This document shows, piece after piece, positions 35,926-45,700 of a DNA stretch of 64,000 bases. The translations under genes and the position numbers were made by a program. The number at the start of each line of letters is the position of its first letter. Position 1 is the stretch's first letter. Source of the DNA: JAUUSJ01 sp964439395 (GTDB lineage Bacteria > Bacillota > Clostridia > Lachnospirales > Lachnospiraceae); contig CAYTNV010000005.1 in NCBI GenBank assembly GCA_964439395.1, forward strand, positions 51,459-115,458, written 5' to 3'. Under the pieces are notes generated by a model. That model was given only the letters and a program-made list of their open reading frames with translations. It did not search any database and was not told where the DNA came from.

Positions 35926-37275
35926 TTATTTCTTCATAGAAAAATCAGATTCCGTTAATCCTTCCTGTTTTAATACTGTCTCCAACACAGAAATATCTGA
36001 AGAAATATCAAACATTTCATCTTCAAATAAACTATCCAAAAGTTTTCCAAACGCCGCGTTAATCGTATCTAATGTCTCTTCAATCTCAACTTTCGTTCTT
36101 CTTATATTTTCCCCTACTACAGGTTGAGAATCGAGTTCTTGATAAGTTGTGACAAGTTTTAAAGTTGTAGGTAAATAATAATCCATAAATTTTTCAATCT
36201 TTTCCACTTTATTTGGATACTTTTTAATATGCTCAAAAATTCTATTCGTAATATATTCTAGTTTAAATAACTTTTCAGAGACAATATCATCTGGAATTTT
36301 ATCATTACACTCTCGAATCTTTTTAATATAAACATTTCCCTGAGTAAGTACTCGTTCAACCTTCTCTTGCTCCGTATTTATCTCATCTTCCCTCGCTCTT
36401 GTGACAGCCACTTCTCTCTCTCTCAACACTCTCTCTTCTTCTTGCTCTCTTTGTTTTTTAGCCATTATGGAATCCAAATATAAATCATACGTCTTATGAT
36501 CTAAAATAAAGTCTGTTTTCATTTCATCGAAATGTCCCTCTGGAAACATTCCAAGATCTGTCATTTTATTCAAATCCTTTATTGTGAACTCCTTTTTTTG
36601 TCCCATATAAGCAGCTAACTTTTCTACTGGATAATGGCATTTTCCGTCCATAATTTTAACATATCTTTTAAATCTTCGTACTCTCTTACGCTGTATAATT
36701 CCCCGCCAAAGTACTAAACCACATAAAAGAGTAAATGTTAAAAAAATTCCTAATAATCCTATATCTCCTATACCCGAGCTAAACGAGGCAAAAAAATAAA
36801 CTAAAAGCATAATTCCAAAAGTTCCAACTCCAATTCCTCCAAAAACTTCATATAAAACTCCGGAAATTGTTCCATTTGGAGTCTTTGCAACTGGAAAGGA
36901 GGGTCTTTGTACTCTCGAATAAGAATTACGAGAACCCTGATAATGATAAGAATTTTCTCTCCAACCTTGCGATTCATTTTGAGAAGACGTTCTCTGATTT
37001 GTTCGATACATCCTATGATTTGTATGAGTATCCCCTCGCCTATCGACTTTCTGTCTTATCTTTTCTTCCATATTTTCTTCAAACTCGTCCATTCGATGTT
37101 CCACGTAATCTCTATGTCGCCAAGCTTTTTTTACTTCACGTATTGCCTGTTCCATCGTTTTATTAACAGTGTATTCGATATCTCTCCCTAATTTATCAAA
37201 ATTAATGGAATTGATTGATTTTTCTACTTTTGTTTTAATTTCTTCTTCCCATCGTGAAAAATCCTTCTTGTCCAT
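35926..37275 (-). CDS. xpaC: XpaC-like membrane protein
   Basis: This 449-residue protein has a charged helical N-terminus (about 1-120). Two adjacent transmembrane segments (about 140-190; GTFGIMLLVYFFASFSSGIG) follow, then a long cytoplasmic coiled-coil-rich domain containing YVKIMDGKCHYPVEKLAAYMGQ. This is the XpaC family, named for hydrolysis of 5-bromo-4-chloroindolyl phosphate, an activity not well defined. GGAGGAAATT precedes the ATG at 37275. An envelope or stress role is inferred from its partner telA. Confidence 0.85.
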   Translation of the reverse strand: MDKKDFSRWEEEIKTKVEKSINSINFDKLGRDIEYTVNKTMEQAIREVKKAWRHRDYVEHRMDEFEENMEEKIRQKVDRRGDTHTNHRMYRTNQRTSSQNESQGWRENSYHYQGSRNSYSRVQRPSFPVAKTPNGTISGVLYEVFGGIGVGTFGIMLLVYFFASFSSGIGDIGLLGIFLTFTLLCGLVLWRGIIQRKRVRRFKRYVKIMDGKCHYPVEKLAAYMGQKKEFTIKDLNKMTDLGMFPEGHFDEMKTDFILDHKTYDLYLDSIMAKKQREQEEERVLREREVAVTRAREDEINTEQEKVERVLTQGNVYIKKIRECNDKIPDDIVSEKLFKLEYITNRIFEHIKKYPNKVEKIEKFMDYYLPTTLKLVTTYQELDSQPVVGENIRRTKVEIEETLDTINAAFGKLLDSLFEDEMFDISSDISVLETVLKQEGLTESDFSMKK

Positions 37276-37354
37276 AATTTCCTCCAATCTTTTTGTATAA
37301 ATAGTCAAATTTTTGTTTTTAGTTTATCATAAATTGATTTTTTACACAATAATT

Positions 37355-37790
37355 TTTACTCTTAAGATTTCTTTCTTTTTACCTTTATTAACAGATATTC
37401 CAACTAAAATAGCAAGCAAAATTTGGTTTATTTTTATTGCAATTCCAAGAACGGTCATAGGAATTTCAAAAAATTGTCCCATCAAATAAAAAGCTCTTGC
37501 GCTTTAGCTTGACAGAATTTAATTTAAAAGCAAAAATTCCGGTTCAAGAATAGTATTCACTATCGAACCCAATAACATAGAAAACATAGCTAATTTGGGC
37601 TTTCCGTCTGCACGAATAACGAAATTTAGACCAGTTAAAAGAATCATAAAAGAAAATCAAATAATAATGATTCTTTCATATTCCTATGCGTAAGGTAAAA
37701 TAGCTTTTGTCGCAACGAATAAGGTAAGCAACGAATGAAAAAATAATAAAAACACAACAAGCATAATTGCATGTCCAAGCAGTAAAATCA
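37355..37790 (-). pseudogene. MATE efflux transporter remnant
   Basis: Translation of the - strand gives broken MATE-family segments in the right order: ATKAILPYA, stop, EYERII; then LTGLNFVIRADGKPKLAMF and SMLLGSIVNTILEP; then, after a stop and frameshift with lost sequence, AFYLMGQFFEIPMTVLGIAI and KINQILLAILVGIS. The NFVIRADG-PKLAM segment is diagnostic of MATE drug/sodium antiporters. There is no start and several stops, and only about a third of the usual 450 residues remain. It lies just past the end of the pilus operon, so insertion or deletion at that border may have removed the rest. Confidence 0.75.
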
Positions 37791-37791
37791 A

Positions 37792-37825
37792 TAAAAAGTT
37801 AGAGCAAACCACTCTAACTTTTTAT
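37792..37825 (-). terminator. Terminator of the pilus operon
   Basis: A stem with AAAAAGTTA and GAG in the left arm and CTCTAACTTTTT in the right arm, with a short loop, follows the signal peptidase stop on the - strand. Coordinates are approximate by a base or two. Confidence 0.85.
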
Positions 37826-37878
37826 CATTATCTTTATCAAACTTTATTTTTTCTTTTATGCCCCTATTCTTTCTCCAT

Positions 37879-38463
37879 TCATCTCATCATCTGAAAGGGC
37901 CACAGGCGAACTAGTAGCTTGCCCCTGATCTGTTCCTCTGAAACTACTCCCATCGATGTACTTCTAGAATCAACGGAGGCGATGCGGTTGTCTCCCATGA
38001 CGAAATAGGATTTCTGAGGTACCTGGCTAGGAAGTTTAATATCGCACTGTCCCAGCGCCTTCTTAGTAAGGTACGGCTCATCGAGAGCTTGCCCGTTCAC
38101 CGTCACATTGCCATCCTGGTCGATATCCACCATATCTGCCTCGCTGGCAATCACACGCTTTATCTGTGTCTGCCCAGCGCTGTAGAAAACAATAATATCT
38201 CCCGGATCATAGCTGCGACTTCTCATTCCTAGAACAAGGTTGTTGCGAGTTAGCGTAGGCTCCATAGTGTCGCTGGAAACTATCAGCACTGGAAACCACA
38301 AGTTCACTAACAGTACAATCACCGCAGCGACACAGAGCAAAATCCCCACCGTACTGCGAATCGTGGCGCAGTATCGCTGCTTGTAGAGCTTCTCTTGAAG
38401 CTCCTCGACCTTTTGCTGTAGCTTTTCTTGTCCCAGCTGTTCTAATTGCTGTTCACTCATCAT
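37879..38463 (-). CDS. Signal peptidase I-like protein of the pilus operon (Thr at nucleophile position)
   Basis: This 194-residue protein has an N-terminal coiled coil (about 1-30), one transmembrane helix (about 37-58) and a signal peptidase I domain outside. Box B reads SSDTMEPTL, so the residue before Met, normally the nucleophile Ser, is Thr66. The general-base Lys102 (QIKRVIA) and the GDNR...DSR box (MGDNRIASVDSRS) are intact. Pilus-linked signal peptidases can act as assembly factors rather than proteases, as with streptococcal SipA. Activity here is therefore uncertain. Its ATG overlaps the minor pilin stop by four bases; a second ATG is the next codon. Confidence 0.85.
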   Translation of the reverse strand: MMSEQQLEQLGQEKLQQKVEELQEKLYKQRYCATIRSTVGILLCVAAVIVLLVNLWFPVLIVSSDTMEPTLTRNNLVLGMRSRSYDPGDIIVFYSAGQTQIKRVIASEADMVDIDQDGNVTVNGQALDEPYLTKKALGQCDIKLPSQVPQKSYFVMGDNRIASVDSRSTSMGVVSEEQIRGKLLVRLWPFQMMR

Positions 38464-40028
38464 CTCTTCTGTCCCTTCTTTCGCAATTTTCTATAAAGGA
38501 ATGTGCCAATAATGATTATAAGCACTAAAGTTATGACAGCCAACAGCAGATACTTCTCAATTGGAGTGTCATCGCCAGTCTTCACCTTCGTCGTTTTTAG
38601 ATTTCCAGTAGAATTTTCCGCAGTTTTCTCGGTCGTTCTTATCTCGTTGGAAGTGGAATGAGAAGGGTTAGTCGTAATCACGCCCCTCGTACTCTGAGTA
38701 GAACTTCCAATTATTCTCTGGGTCGTTTTTATCTCGTTGGAATAAGGAGAATTAGGAGGAGTAGGAAGAGTGACATTTTCACCAGGCATCTCTGGTTTGT
38801 CGGAATAAATATTCGTAATAGTCACTCTCTTTACCCGATCGTCTGGTTTGAGTACCACCTTATCTTGATCAATCTTGGAGGTAAATCCAAGGTTTCCCCC
38901 AAGTGGATTGCCCTTACTGTCAGTCTCCGTCACGTAGTAGGATATGGAATCTCCCTTCGCATTGCCTGCGTGCACCGGAATGGTGACACTTATTCCACTT
39001 TTGCCAGCCATATCCAACACGACCAAATCGCCGTACCTCTGCGTATGCTCCTTATCGGTAAAGATAGCGGCATAGAACACTTTGTCCGTGGCGAACGCTT
39101 TCGTTCCCTTTAATACTTTCTTCGTAATCGTCAGCTCTCCTTCATAGTGGAGACCATCCGGAAGTTCCGAAAATGTATTATAAAAAACGAACTCCACCTC
39201 TGGCTGTTTTGCAGTCAGATTCACTAAATCTCCGTTCGGATAGACTGGAGCAAACGGAACATTTCTCAAAACTCCAGACTCGAGTAAGACACCGTTTTCA
39301 TCTGTCTCACCCACATAATAAAGGGTATCCAATCTCAAATTCTCGAATGTAACCGTATCCGCATAGGAGCCATCAAACTGCATCTTCTTCACATCTGTTA
39401 CTCGCTGGGTGCGGTCTTCGTCCGCAAAAAGAGCTACATAAAAAGTAGCGTCCACAGCAATGACCAGATTTTGCTGCGAATCCATTATGTGCTTCGTCAC
39501 ATTCAAACTTCCCTCACCTGGAAGAGCATACTTTGGCTGCAGATTCACATCATAAACAAGAGAACCATCCGCATCCGTATAAGGAATGATGACGAGCATA
39601 TTTTGGATTTGAATATTATCCAACCCGTTCGTCTGAGCCAACAAATAAAGAGCCGGCTCTAAATCTGTAAAGCAAATCGTTCCACTTTGTTCCACCGTGA
39701 CCATTGTCCCACTCACGCCGTTTTTCTCGGCTATCGCTGTAAGCTGCGCCGTCGCTGTCTCCACCTTAGATGCCTGTGACAGGTCGCTTAGCGTCAAATC
39801 TGTATCTTGGAACGGTTCACGAAATACCAGGTTTCCATCTTGCACATCCGCCACCTCATAGAGCGTCAGCTCTGCTCCAGCGGCCTCTCCCGGGAACGTT
39901 GCCGTAATCTCCCCCGTACCAGAGGCCTGCACATGAACTGTGAAGGCTAAAAACCCGATCCAGAGAGCGGCCAGCACCACCAGGATGATATGTATCCTGT
40001 CAACTATTACTGTTTTTCTTACCTTCAT
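38460..40028 (-). CDS. SpaA-type minor pilin with KTGDD sorting signal
   Basis: This 522-residue surface protein has a signal peptide (about 1-36, ending VHVQASG). A pilin N-terminal domain closes with a possible pilin lysine motif (VNLQPKY), followed by two SpaA/prealbumin-like domains (about 170-275 with TFYVALFADEDRTQ; about 295-410 with VFYAAIFTDKEHTQ). A Ser/Thr-rich stretch follows, then TKVKTGDDTPIEKY, a hydrophobic helix and RKLRKKGQKR. The sorting signal is KTGDD, not LPXTG. Its repeats resemble the small proteins at 4545 and 6651. It overlaps both neighbours by four bases. It is probably the basal or ancillary pilin. Confidence 0.85.
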   Translation of the reverse strand: MKVRKTVIVDRIHIILVVLAALWIGFLAFTVHVQASGTGEITATFPGEAAGAELTLYEVADVQDGNLVFREPFQDTDLTLSDLSQASKVETATAQLTAIAEKNGVSGTMVTVEQSGTICFTDLEPALYLLAQTNGLDNIQIQNMLVIIPYTDADGSLVYDVNLQPKYALPGEGSLNVTKHIMDSQQNLVIAVDATFYVALFADEDRTQRVTDVKKMQFDGSYADTVTFENLRLDTLYYVGETDENGVLLESGVLRNVPFAPVYPNGDLVNLTAKQPEVEFVFYNTFSELPDGLHYEGELTITKKVLKGTKAFATDKVFYAAIFTDKEHTQRYGDLVVLDMAGKSGISVTIPVHAGNAKGDSISYYVTETDSKGNPLGGNLGFTSKIDQDKVVLKPDDRVKRVTITNIYSDKPEMPGENVTLPTPPNSPYSNEIKTTQRIIGSSTQSTRGVITTNPSHSTSNEIRTTEKTAENSTGNLKTTKVKTGDDTPIEKYLLLAVITLVLIIIIGTFLYRKLRKKGQKR

Positions 40029-40858
40029 CGATTCATCTTTCCTTTCTTCTTTCTCCTAAAGGCATGTACCGCCCATCTCAGCAGCAGAGGAATTGCCAAA
40101 ACTGCATCCACCGCAAGTGCCACATATCCTGGCCAAATCAGCTTACCGTCCACCGTAAGCTCTGCGCCCGGCAGATTTGCCACGCGCTGTCCCCGCACTA
40201 AAAGTCTATGAGTATTAATCCCATATGGCGTACAGGTGACAAGCGTACATAAATCTCTGCCCTTCTCAATTTTCAAATATTCTAACTCACTCGGCAGCAC
40301 TACCTCAATCTGATCCACCTGATAGGTCAACTTCTGATTCAGGACGTTCAGCATGAAATAGTCTCCTATTTTCATCTCATCCAGATTCGAAAATAACTTT
40401 GCCGACGGCAGTCCCCGGTGTCCAGAAATGACACAGTGACTGTCCAAGCCGCCCACCGGGAGAGAGGATCCCTCCAGATGCCCGATTGCGATCTGAAGTA
40501 CCGCCTCATCCGTACCGTGATAAATGGGAAGAGACACCCTAAGCTTTGGGATATCCACATAGCCCATGATCCCTGTCCCAGACACATCTAGCAGGCTATC
40601 ATATTTCTCCCGCTCCTCGTCTGTAAAGCCATTGAGAGAAACAGGATTTTCCTGCAATTCCCTGTTATACTCCCTGGCCTCTGCCAGCATTCGCTCATAA
40701 TCCGCCTGATCCAGGTCAGCCACCTTCTCCACATAGGAAGCGATAGCACGAGTCTGGTGAAGAGAGTTCCAGTAATCACTAAAAGAGGGATACAGCAGCA
40801 GGGACAGCCCTGTAAACAAAATCAGTATTAAAATTATGTTTGTAATATGCTTTTTCAT
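40025..40858 (-). CDS. srtC: Class C pilin-polymerising sortase
   Basis: This 277-residue transpeptidase has an N-terminal membrane helix (about 5-25). The sortase barrel has His147 (VISGHRGL), Cys209 (TLVTCTPYG) and Arg218 (NTHRLLV). A C-terminal second membrane helix and basic tail (AVHAFRRKKKGK), typical of class C, follow. It links pilin LPXTG Thr to the lysine of the next pilin. The usual DPW/F lid motif is not evident. It lies between the major and minor pilin genes, with a strong hairpin just before its ribosome site. Confidence 0.93.
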   Translation of the reverse strand: MKKHITNIILILILFTGLSLLLYPSFSDYWNSLHQTRAIASYVEKVADLDQADYERMLAEAREYNRELQENPVSLNGFTDEEREKYDSLLDVSGTGIMGYVDIPKLRVSLPIYHGTDEAVLQIAIGHLEGSSLPVGGLDSHCVISGHRGLPSAKLFSNLDEMKIGDYFMLNVLNQKLTYQVDQIEVVLPSELEYLKIEKGRDLCTLVTCTPYGINTHRLLVRGQRVANLPGAELTVDGKLIWPGYVALAVDAVLAIPLLLRWAVHAFRRKKKGKMNR

Positions 40859-40877
40859 TACAGAGTTCTCCTTACTG

Positions 40878-40905
40878 CTGCATCAGGGGAAATCCCCCGA
40901 TGCAG
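40878..40905 (-). promoter_or_regulatory. Intercistronic hairpin between major pilin and sortase genes
   Basis: On the - strand CTGCATC-G-GGGG-ATTT-CCCC-T-GATGCAG forms a 12-bp stem with one G-U pair and a four-base loop. It lies just before the srtC ribosome site. There is no T run, so it is more likely a processing or mRNA-stability element than a terminator. Confidence 0.6.
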
Positions 40906-40918
40906 AAGCATAAATTTT

Positions 40919-42619
40919 TTATTTCTCAGCATTCATGCGACGTCTAGAAATCAACAAAACTGCTGCGCCCAGAACAAGAACCGCACCGATTACATAGAAG
41001 AGTGTAGTACCCATACCGCCAGTCTCAGGAAGTTGACCAGAACCACCTTCTCCTAAGTTATTTACTACATCAGTAGTGAGAGATCCATCAGCCACATCAG
41101 TAGTAAAGCCTTCACCACCATTTATACTTATAAGTTGAGGGGTATCACTCTCTACTTCATGGTCCGCAGTGATAGTAAACTCAATAGGTTCAGCTTTCTT
41201 ATATCCAACTGGTGCCTTAGTCTCGACAAGTCTATAGTCACCATCATCGAGACCCGCAAAAGTAAATCTAGTTTTATCTTCACTAAGTGTCAGCTTCTTT
41301 TCATCTACTGCTACATAGTTACCAGTAGCATCTTTCTTCTCCAAAGAGAATTCAGCGCCTGCCAAAGGGTTATTATTCTCATCTACCTTGTTAACGATTG
41401 TCTTATAAGTAAATACTATAACTTTATCCGGGGTAGTAGTTTCAGTGCTTTCCCCATTATATGAGTCGTCTGAAAAAGTGACAGTCAGCTCATTAGGGTT
41501 ACCAGCAGAACCAATCACAGCTTCTTCATTCAATTTTGCAGTATACTCTACAGAAACTATAGATCCTGGTTTAATCATATCCTCACCTTTATCATCCTTA
41601 ATGTCTGTAAGGTCAGAAAACACAACTTGGAAAGTTATTCCAGAGTTCTCAGGGCCAGGATTAAGTTCATATCCGCTAGTAATCTCTTCATCATCAATTT
41701 TTACCGTTACAGAATCCTCATTAAGTGTAAGACCTTTAGACAGCGTATCATTAAAGATCAATTGATATGATTGCCCATTTTTTACAAAGTCCAAATACTT
41801 AGATGATATTGTAGCATTCAACTGGAAAGGAACATCATCGCCGATATCATAGTCTGCCGAGTCCTGCCAATCGGTTTCTTCGCCATTCGAATCGTTTTTA
41901 TCCTTTACCTTCTTCTCAGACGTTGTTTTTTCGAGCTTAGGCTGAACTGTGATAGGATCATCTCCTACAACTTTCAAAAGACTAAACGTTTGCCATCTAT
42001 CCATGGTATCATAGATTAAATAGTAACCAGGCTCAACGTTAATGGACTGATTTTCTCCAGTCAATGTTTTTGCATTACTATCCTCTAGTTTTTCCAATCC
42101 TAAATAGGTATGAATAGCCTCATTTAATTTAGTTGGATCGGAAGCATTGACTAGACTTTCCAATGTGAACACAGGATCCCATCCACGCACGAAATCCTTA
42201 TCTCCGTAAGTCTCAAATTCTCCACCTTCACTTGTTTGAACATAAGCATAATCACCTTCTTGAGGATAAGCTACTACAGGGTCACCTGTTTTAACGTTTT
42301 TTACCAACTGATCCGTTTCTAATAAACTTGGATCGTAATCTTCGAATGATACATGTTTTTTGTCCTCGCCCTTGCATTCTCCAAGATATTTTTTATATTC
42401 AAACGAATATTCTTTTTTGGCATCTTCTCCCCATCTTATATCACTTAGCCCAGCATCCCCTGTCGGAATACCAGTAAAAATTTGGAAAATCTTATAAGTA
42501 TGAGTATTGTCTTCAGGGGTTCTAATTATAGCTGTAGCCTCAGCCGATACAGGCAGCGCCATTGCGATTACCATAATCGCCGCTAGCAAAAAGCTAGCAA
42601 TTTTTCTCTTTCTTTTCAT
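40919..42619 (-). CDS. LPXTG-anchored major pilin (SpaA/SpaH type)
   Basis: This 566-residue precursor has a signal peptide (about 1-26, ending LPVSAEA) and an N-terminal pilin domain with the polymerising lysine K228 in VQPKLE. A middle isopeptide-type domain is followed by a Cna-B/SpaA domain with an E-box (YRLVETKAPVGY). The sorting signal is QLPETGG, with a hydrophobic helix and SRRRMNAEK. The combination of pilin motif, E-box and LPXTG marks the backbone subunit joined by the class C sortase. It lies downstream of the adhesin gene, with structured spacer RNA that may raise its expression. Confidence 0.93.
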   Translation of the reverse strand: MKRKRKIASFLLAAIMVIAMALPVSAEATAIIRTPEDNTHTYKIFQIFTGIPTGDAGLSDIRWGEDAKKEYSFEYKKYLGECKGEDKKHVSFEDYDPSLLETDQLVKNVKTGDPVVAYPQEGDYAYVQTSEGGEFETYGDKDFVRGWDPVFTLESLVNASDPTKLNEAIHTYLGLEKLEDSNAKTLTGENQSINVEPGYYLIYDTMDRWQTFSLLKVVGDDPITVQPKLEKTTSEKKVKDKNDSNGEETDWQDSADYDIGDDVPFQLNATISSKYLDFVKNGQSYQLIFNDTLSKGLTLNEDSVTVKIDDEEITSGYELNPGPENSGITFQVVFSDLTDIKDDKGEDMIKPGSIVSVEYTAKLNEEAVIGSAGNPNELTVTFSDDSYNGESTETTTPDKVIVFTYKTIVNKVDENNNPLAGAEFSLEKKDATGNYVAVDEKKLTLSEDKTRFTFAGLDDGDYRLVETKAPVGYKKAEPIEFTITADHEVESDTPQLISINGGEGFTTDVADGSLTTDVVNNLGEGGSGQLPETGGMGTTLFYVIGAVLVLGAAVLLISRRRMNAEK

Positions 42620-42659
42620 TTCACTTTTTCTTCCTTTCTTTTTATTTTAAGCATTTTGC

Positions 42660-42734
42660 GTCGCTTTTCAGCGACATTTCACAGTCATGTACGTCGCAGG
42701 CTCTCTCGATGTCCATTTATTTTAGCTGCCTGCG
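42660..42734 (-). promoter_or_regulatory. Structured spacer between adhesin and major pilin genes
   Basis: On the - strand CGCAGGC (42734-42728) pairs with GCCTGCG (42701-42695), and GTCGCT-GAAA-AGCGAC (42675-42660) forms a GNRA-type tetraloop hairpin. There is no T run, so this is probably an mRNA stability, processing or attenuation element rather than a terminator. Confidence 0.5.
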
Positions 42735-42772
42735 AGGGAAATACTTTCTCCTCTCCCCAAGGATTCTCCTTA

Positions 42773-45700
42773 TTAATTAGGAGTACTGCCCTCCTTTCTT
42801 TTTCGACTGCGTATATACATCAAACAGGCTGCTCCAAAGGTTAACAGCAAACCTGTCAAAGTATACGGTAAGTTTCCAAAACCACCTGTTTCCGGCAGCG
42901 CATTCGACCTTTTATTGTGAAAGGTCTCAACAGTGCCTGTTGTCTCATTATAATTTGTAATCTTATAATATTTATTTTCTCCAGATCCTAATATCTGTGC
43001 ATTCTCTAAATTAGAGACGACGTTATCCTTATCCTTCTTTTGGACAGATACTTGCGTTACCTCAAGTTCGTTCTTGGAACTATCCGAATTTTCTTCTACT
43101 TTAACTGTCAGCGCATAAACCGCTTCATCATATGTAATGGATGTATCTGTCCCTCTCTCTTCTCTTATGTTCAAGACATAGGTTCCGGCTTCTAAAAAGC
43201 CGATATCATCAAATGTAAAGATTCCATCTTCATTATTTTGGACATTCTTATATTGATCTGGTATTTTTACCTTATCGGTCTTTTCCCCAGCGTCGGCTCC
43301 ATTTGCATTCTTTGTCGCATCTTTATCAACATCAATTTTAAATGTAAACGAATCTTTTGATGGCATGCTGTTCAAGTCCTTCAAGCCCTTCAAGGTCAGA
43401 ATTCCCTTTGTTGTATTATTAAAGGTCGGAACTGTTCCTGTCGCCTCATTATAATTCGTGAGCTTATAATATGCTTCCATCTCGGAACCCGATACCTCTA
43501 TCTTTTCATAATTACCGCCATCTTGTGAGATTTCTACGTCAGTCACATTGTATTTTTCTTCCTTTTCTTCTACCGTAACTTTTACCGTATAGATTTTACT
43601 TTCATAATTAACATTCTTGCCATCATTTTTCGGCTCAACTTCACTTACCTTCAGGTAATATGTTCCTGGCTCTGAAAAGCTGATATTGTTAAATAGAAAG
43701 ACTCCATCCGTTTTGTTTTGCACATTTCTATATTGAGCTGGTATGGTCACCTTATCGGCATTTTCTCCTGTTTCATCACCAACCTCAATGCTAAACGTGA
43801 ACGGATCTTTTGACGGCTTGCCGTCCAAATTCTTTAATCCTCTCAAGTTCAAAATTGCCTTTGTTGTATTGCTAAAGGTTGGATTTTCTCCTGTTTCCGC
43901 ATTATAAGCCGTGAGCTTATAATATGGAGCTACTTTCCCTTCGAAACTCGATACCTCTACCGTTTCATAATTACTGCCATCTTGTGAGACTGCTACGTCA
44001 GTCACATTATATTTATTGCCCTCTTCTCCTACTGTAACTTTTACCATATAGGTTTTACTCTCATAGTTAATATTCTCATCGTAAACTTCTGGCTTACGTT
44101 CCTCTACCTTCAGGTAATATGTTCCAGACCCCGAGAAACTGATATTACTGAATGTAAAAACTCCGTCCTTGTCGTTTATCACACTCTTATATTCGGCTGG
44201 TATCGTCACGTTATTCGAAATATCTCCTGTTTTATCCGTATCTACCTCGATTTTAAACGAAAACGCTTTCTTTGACGGTTTGCCATCTATCACTTTTAAG
44301 CCCTTTAAGTTCAGACCTGCACTTGCTATTTGCACCTTGTTTGTAAAAGTTACGCCCACAGCAGGTTCTTTCAGTTCACCGTGTCCAGTCGCATCATTCG
44401 GATTTGTTTTATCTGATATTTTAAGTCCAGTACATGGGAATGCCACAATAGTAGTATAATTGTCCTTCTCGACGTCTTGGAATGGAGCAACCGCATTTGT
44501 AGTACATATTGTATATCCTACCAGATTGCCACTCTCATCGTCTCCACTCATCTCCTCAAACTGGCCTCCTTCATTACTTTTTTGTACGGTTATGCCATAT
44601 TCTTTTTTACTCTCCTGTCCCTCTTCAGAAATTTCATCTCCCGGAATCAGAAATTCTATTTTGCGAATAGTTTTCTGAGCACCCGTTTTAATCGTTTCTT
44701 GATTTTTCTTGATACGAATTGCGATTTTGTAGACGGTGGCATCATATCCTTCTTTATAAGAATCTCCGTTTCCGCCGCCAACTTCCTTCATATAGTAATA
44801 GAAAATCCTTTCATCATCCTTATCAGCTACTTGTTCGCCAGTTTCCCACTTCTTTTCATCAAAAACGAGTCTGCCCGGGAAGGTGATTACACCATCACTT
44901 TCATTCCATCCCGTTAAAACAATTTTTTTCCAATTAATTTCTTGTTTATTATCATGGTCACTATCCTCAGCAACGACAAATGTATATTCACCGCCGGCAA
45001 GAGCTTCGTTCTTATCGCCAATTTTCTGTTCCTTCCTTGTGACCAGCTCCACTGGTCTAGAAACAGAAACTTCTTCAGTATCACCTATTATCAATATACC
45101 GTTGCACATGATGCCGCCACCGTGAGTCGAAGAGCTATTATTCTGAATATATACTTTAACCAACTCATCATCTGGTATTTTGGTCGGATGTGCAGTCAAT
45201 CCCATGGAATATGTAGATGACAGTATATCTGGTATTTGACCCTCTTTTACTGGCTCGCCGTCTCTGCTTCCAGTCCAATTTTCTTTTCCGCCGCCAAGCA
45301 TATCATTCGTAATAGAACTGACATAGGCACAGAAGTAATCTTGAAAACCGTAATTTATGAATTCTGGAATATTAGCACCGTATATTTTATCTTCTGTTTT
45401 GATGGAGCCTTCCGCCATATGCGTACCGTCAGCTCTATTATTATAAATAGCACCTCCTGTTCCGCAGGTAAATACACGTCCCGTGGAACAGCCTGCCAGA
45501 CCACCTCCGAAGCCTCCCGCATCGTTGTTCGTTATCAATACATTTTCAAGATAAATCGTACTTCCATCGGAGCAGAAAACGCCGCCGCCGCCCCAGTCTT
45601 TGGTCGTAAAGGTTTGATTATTTCTAATAGTACCTGCCATAATCGTTGCAGTACATCCATCATTAATGCTGATGCCGCCACCCTCACTGGTATGAGCGAT

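Larger units (their letters stand above)
37276..37878. other. Gap holding the MATE remnant and pilus-operon terminator
   Basis: The stretch between xpaC and the signal peptidase gene contains a decayed MATE transporter (37355-37790) and a terminator (about 37792-37825). No intact gene is present. Confidence 0.7.
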
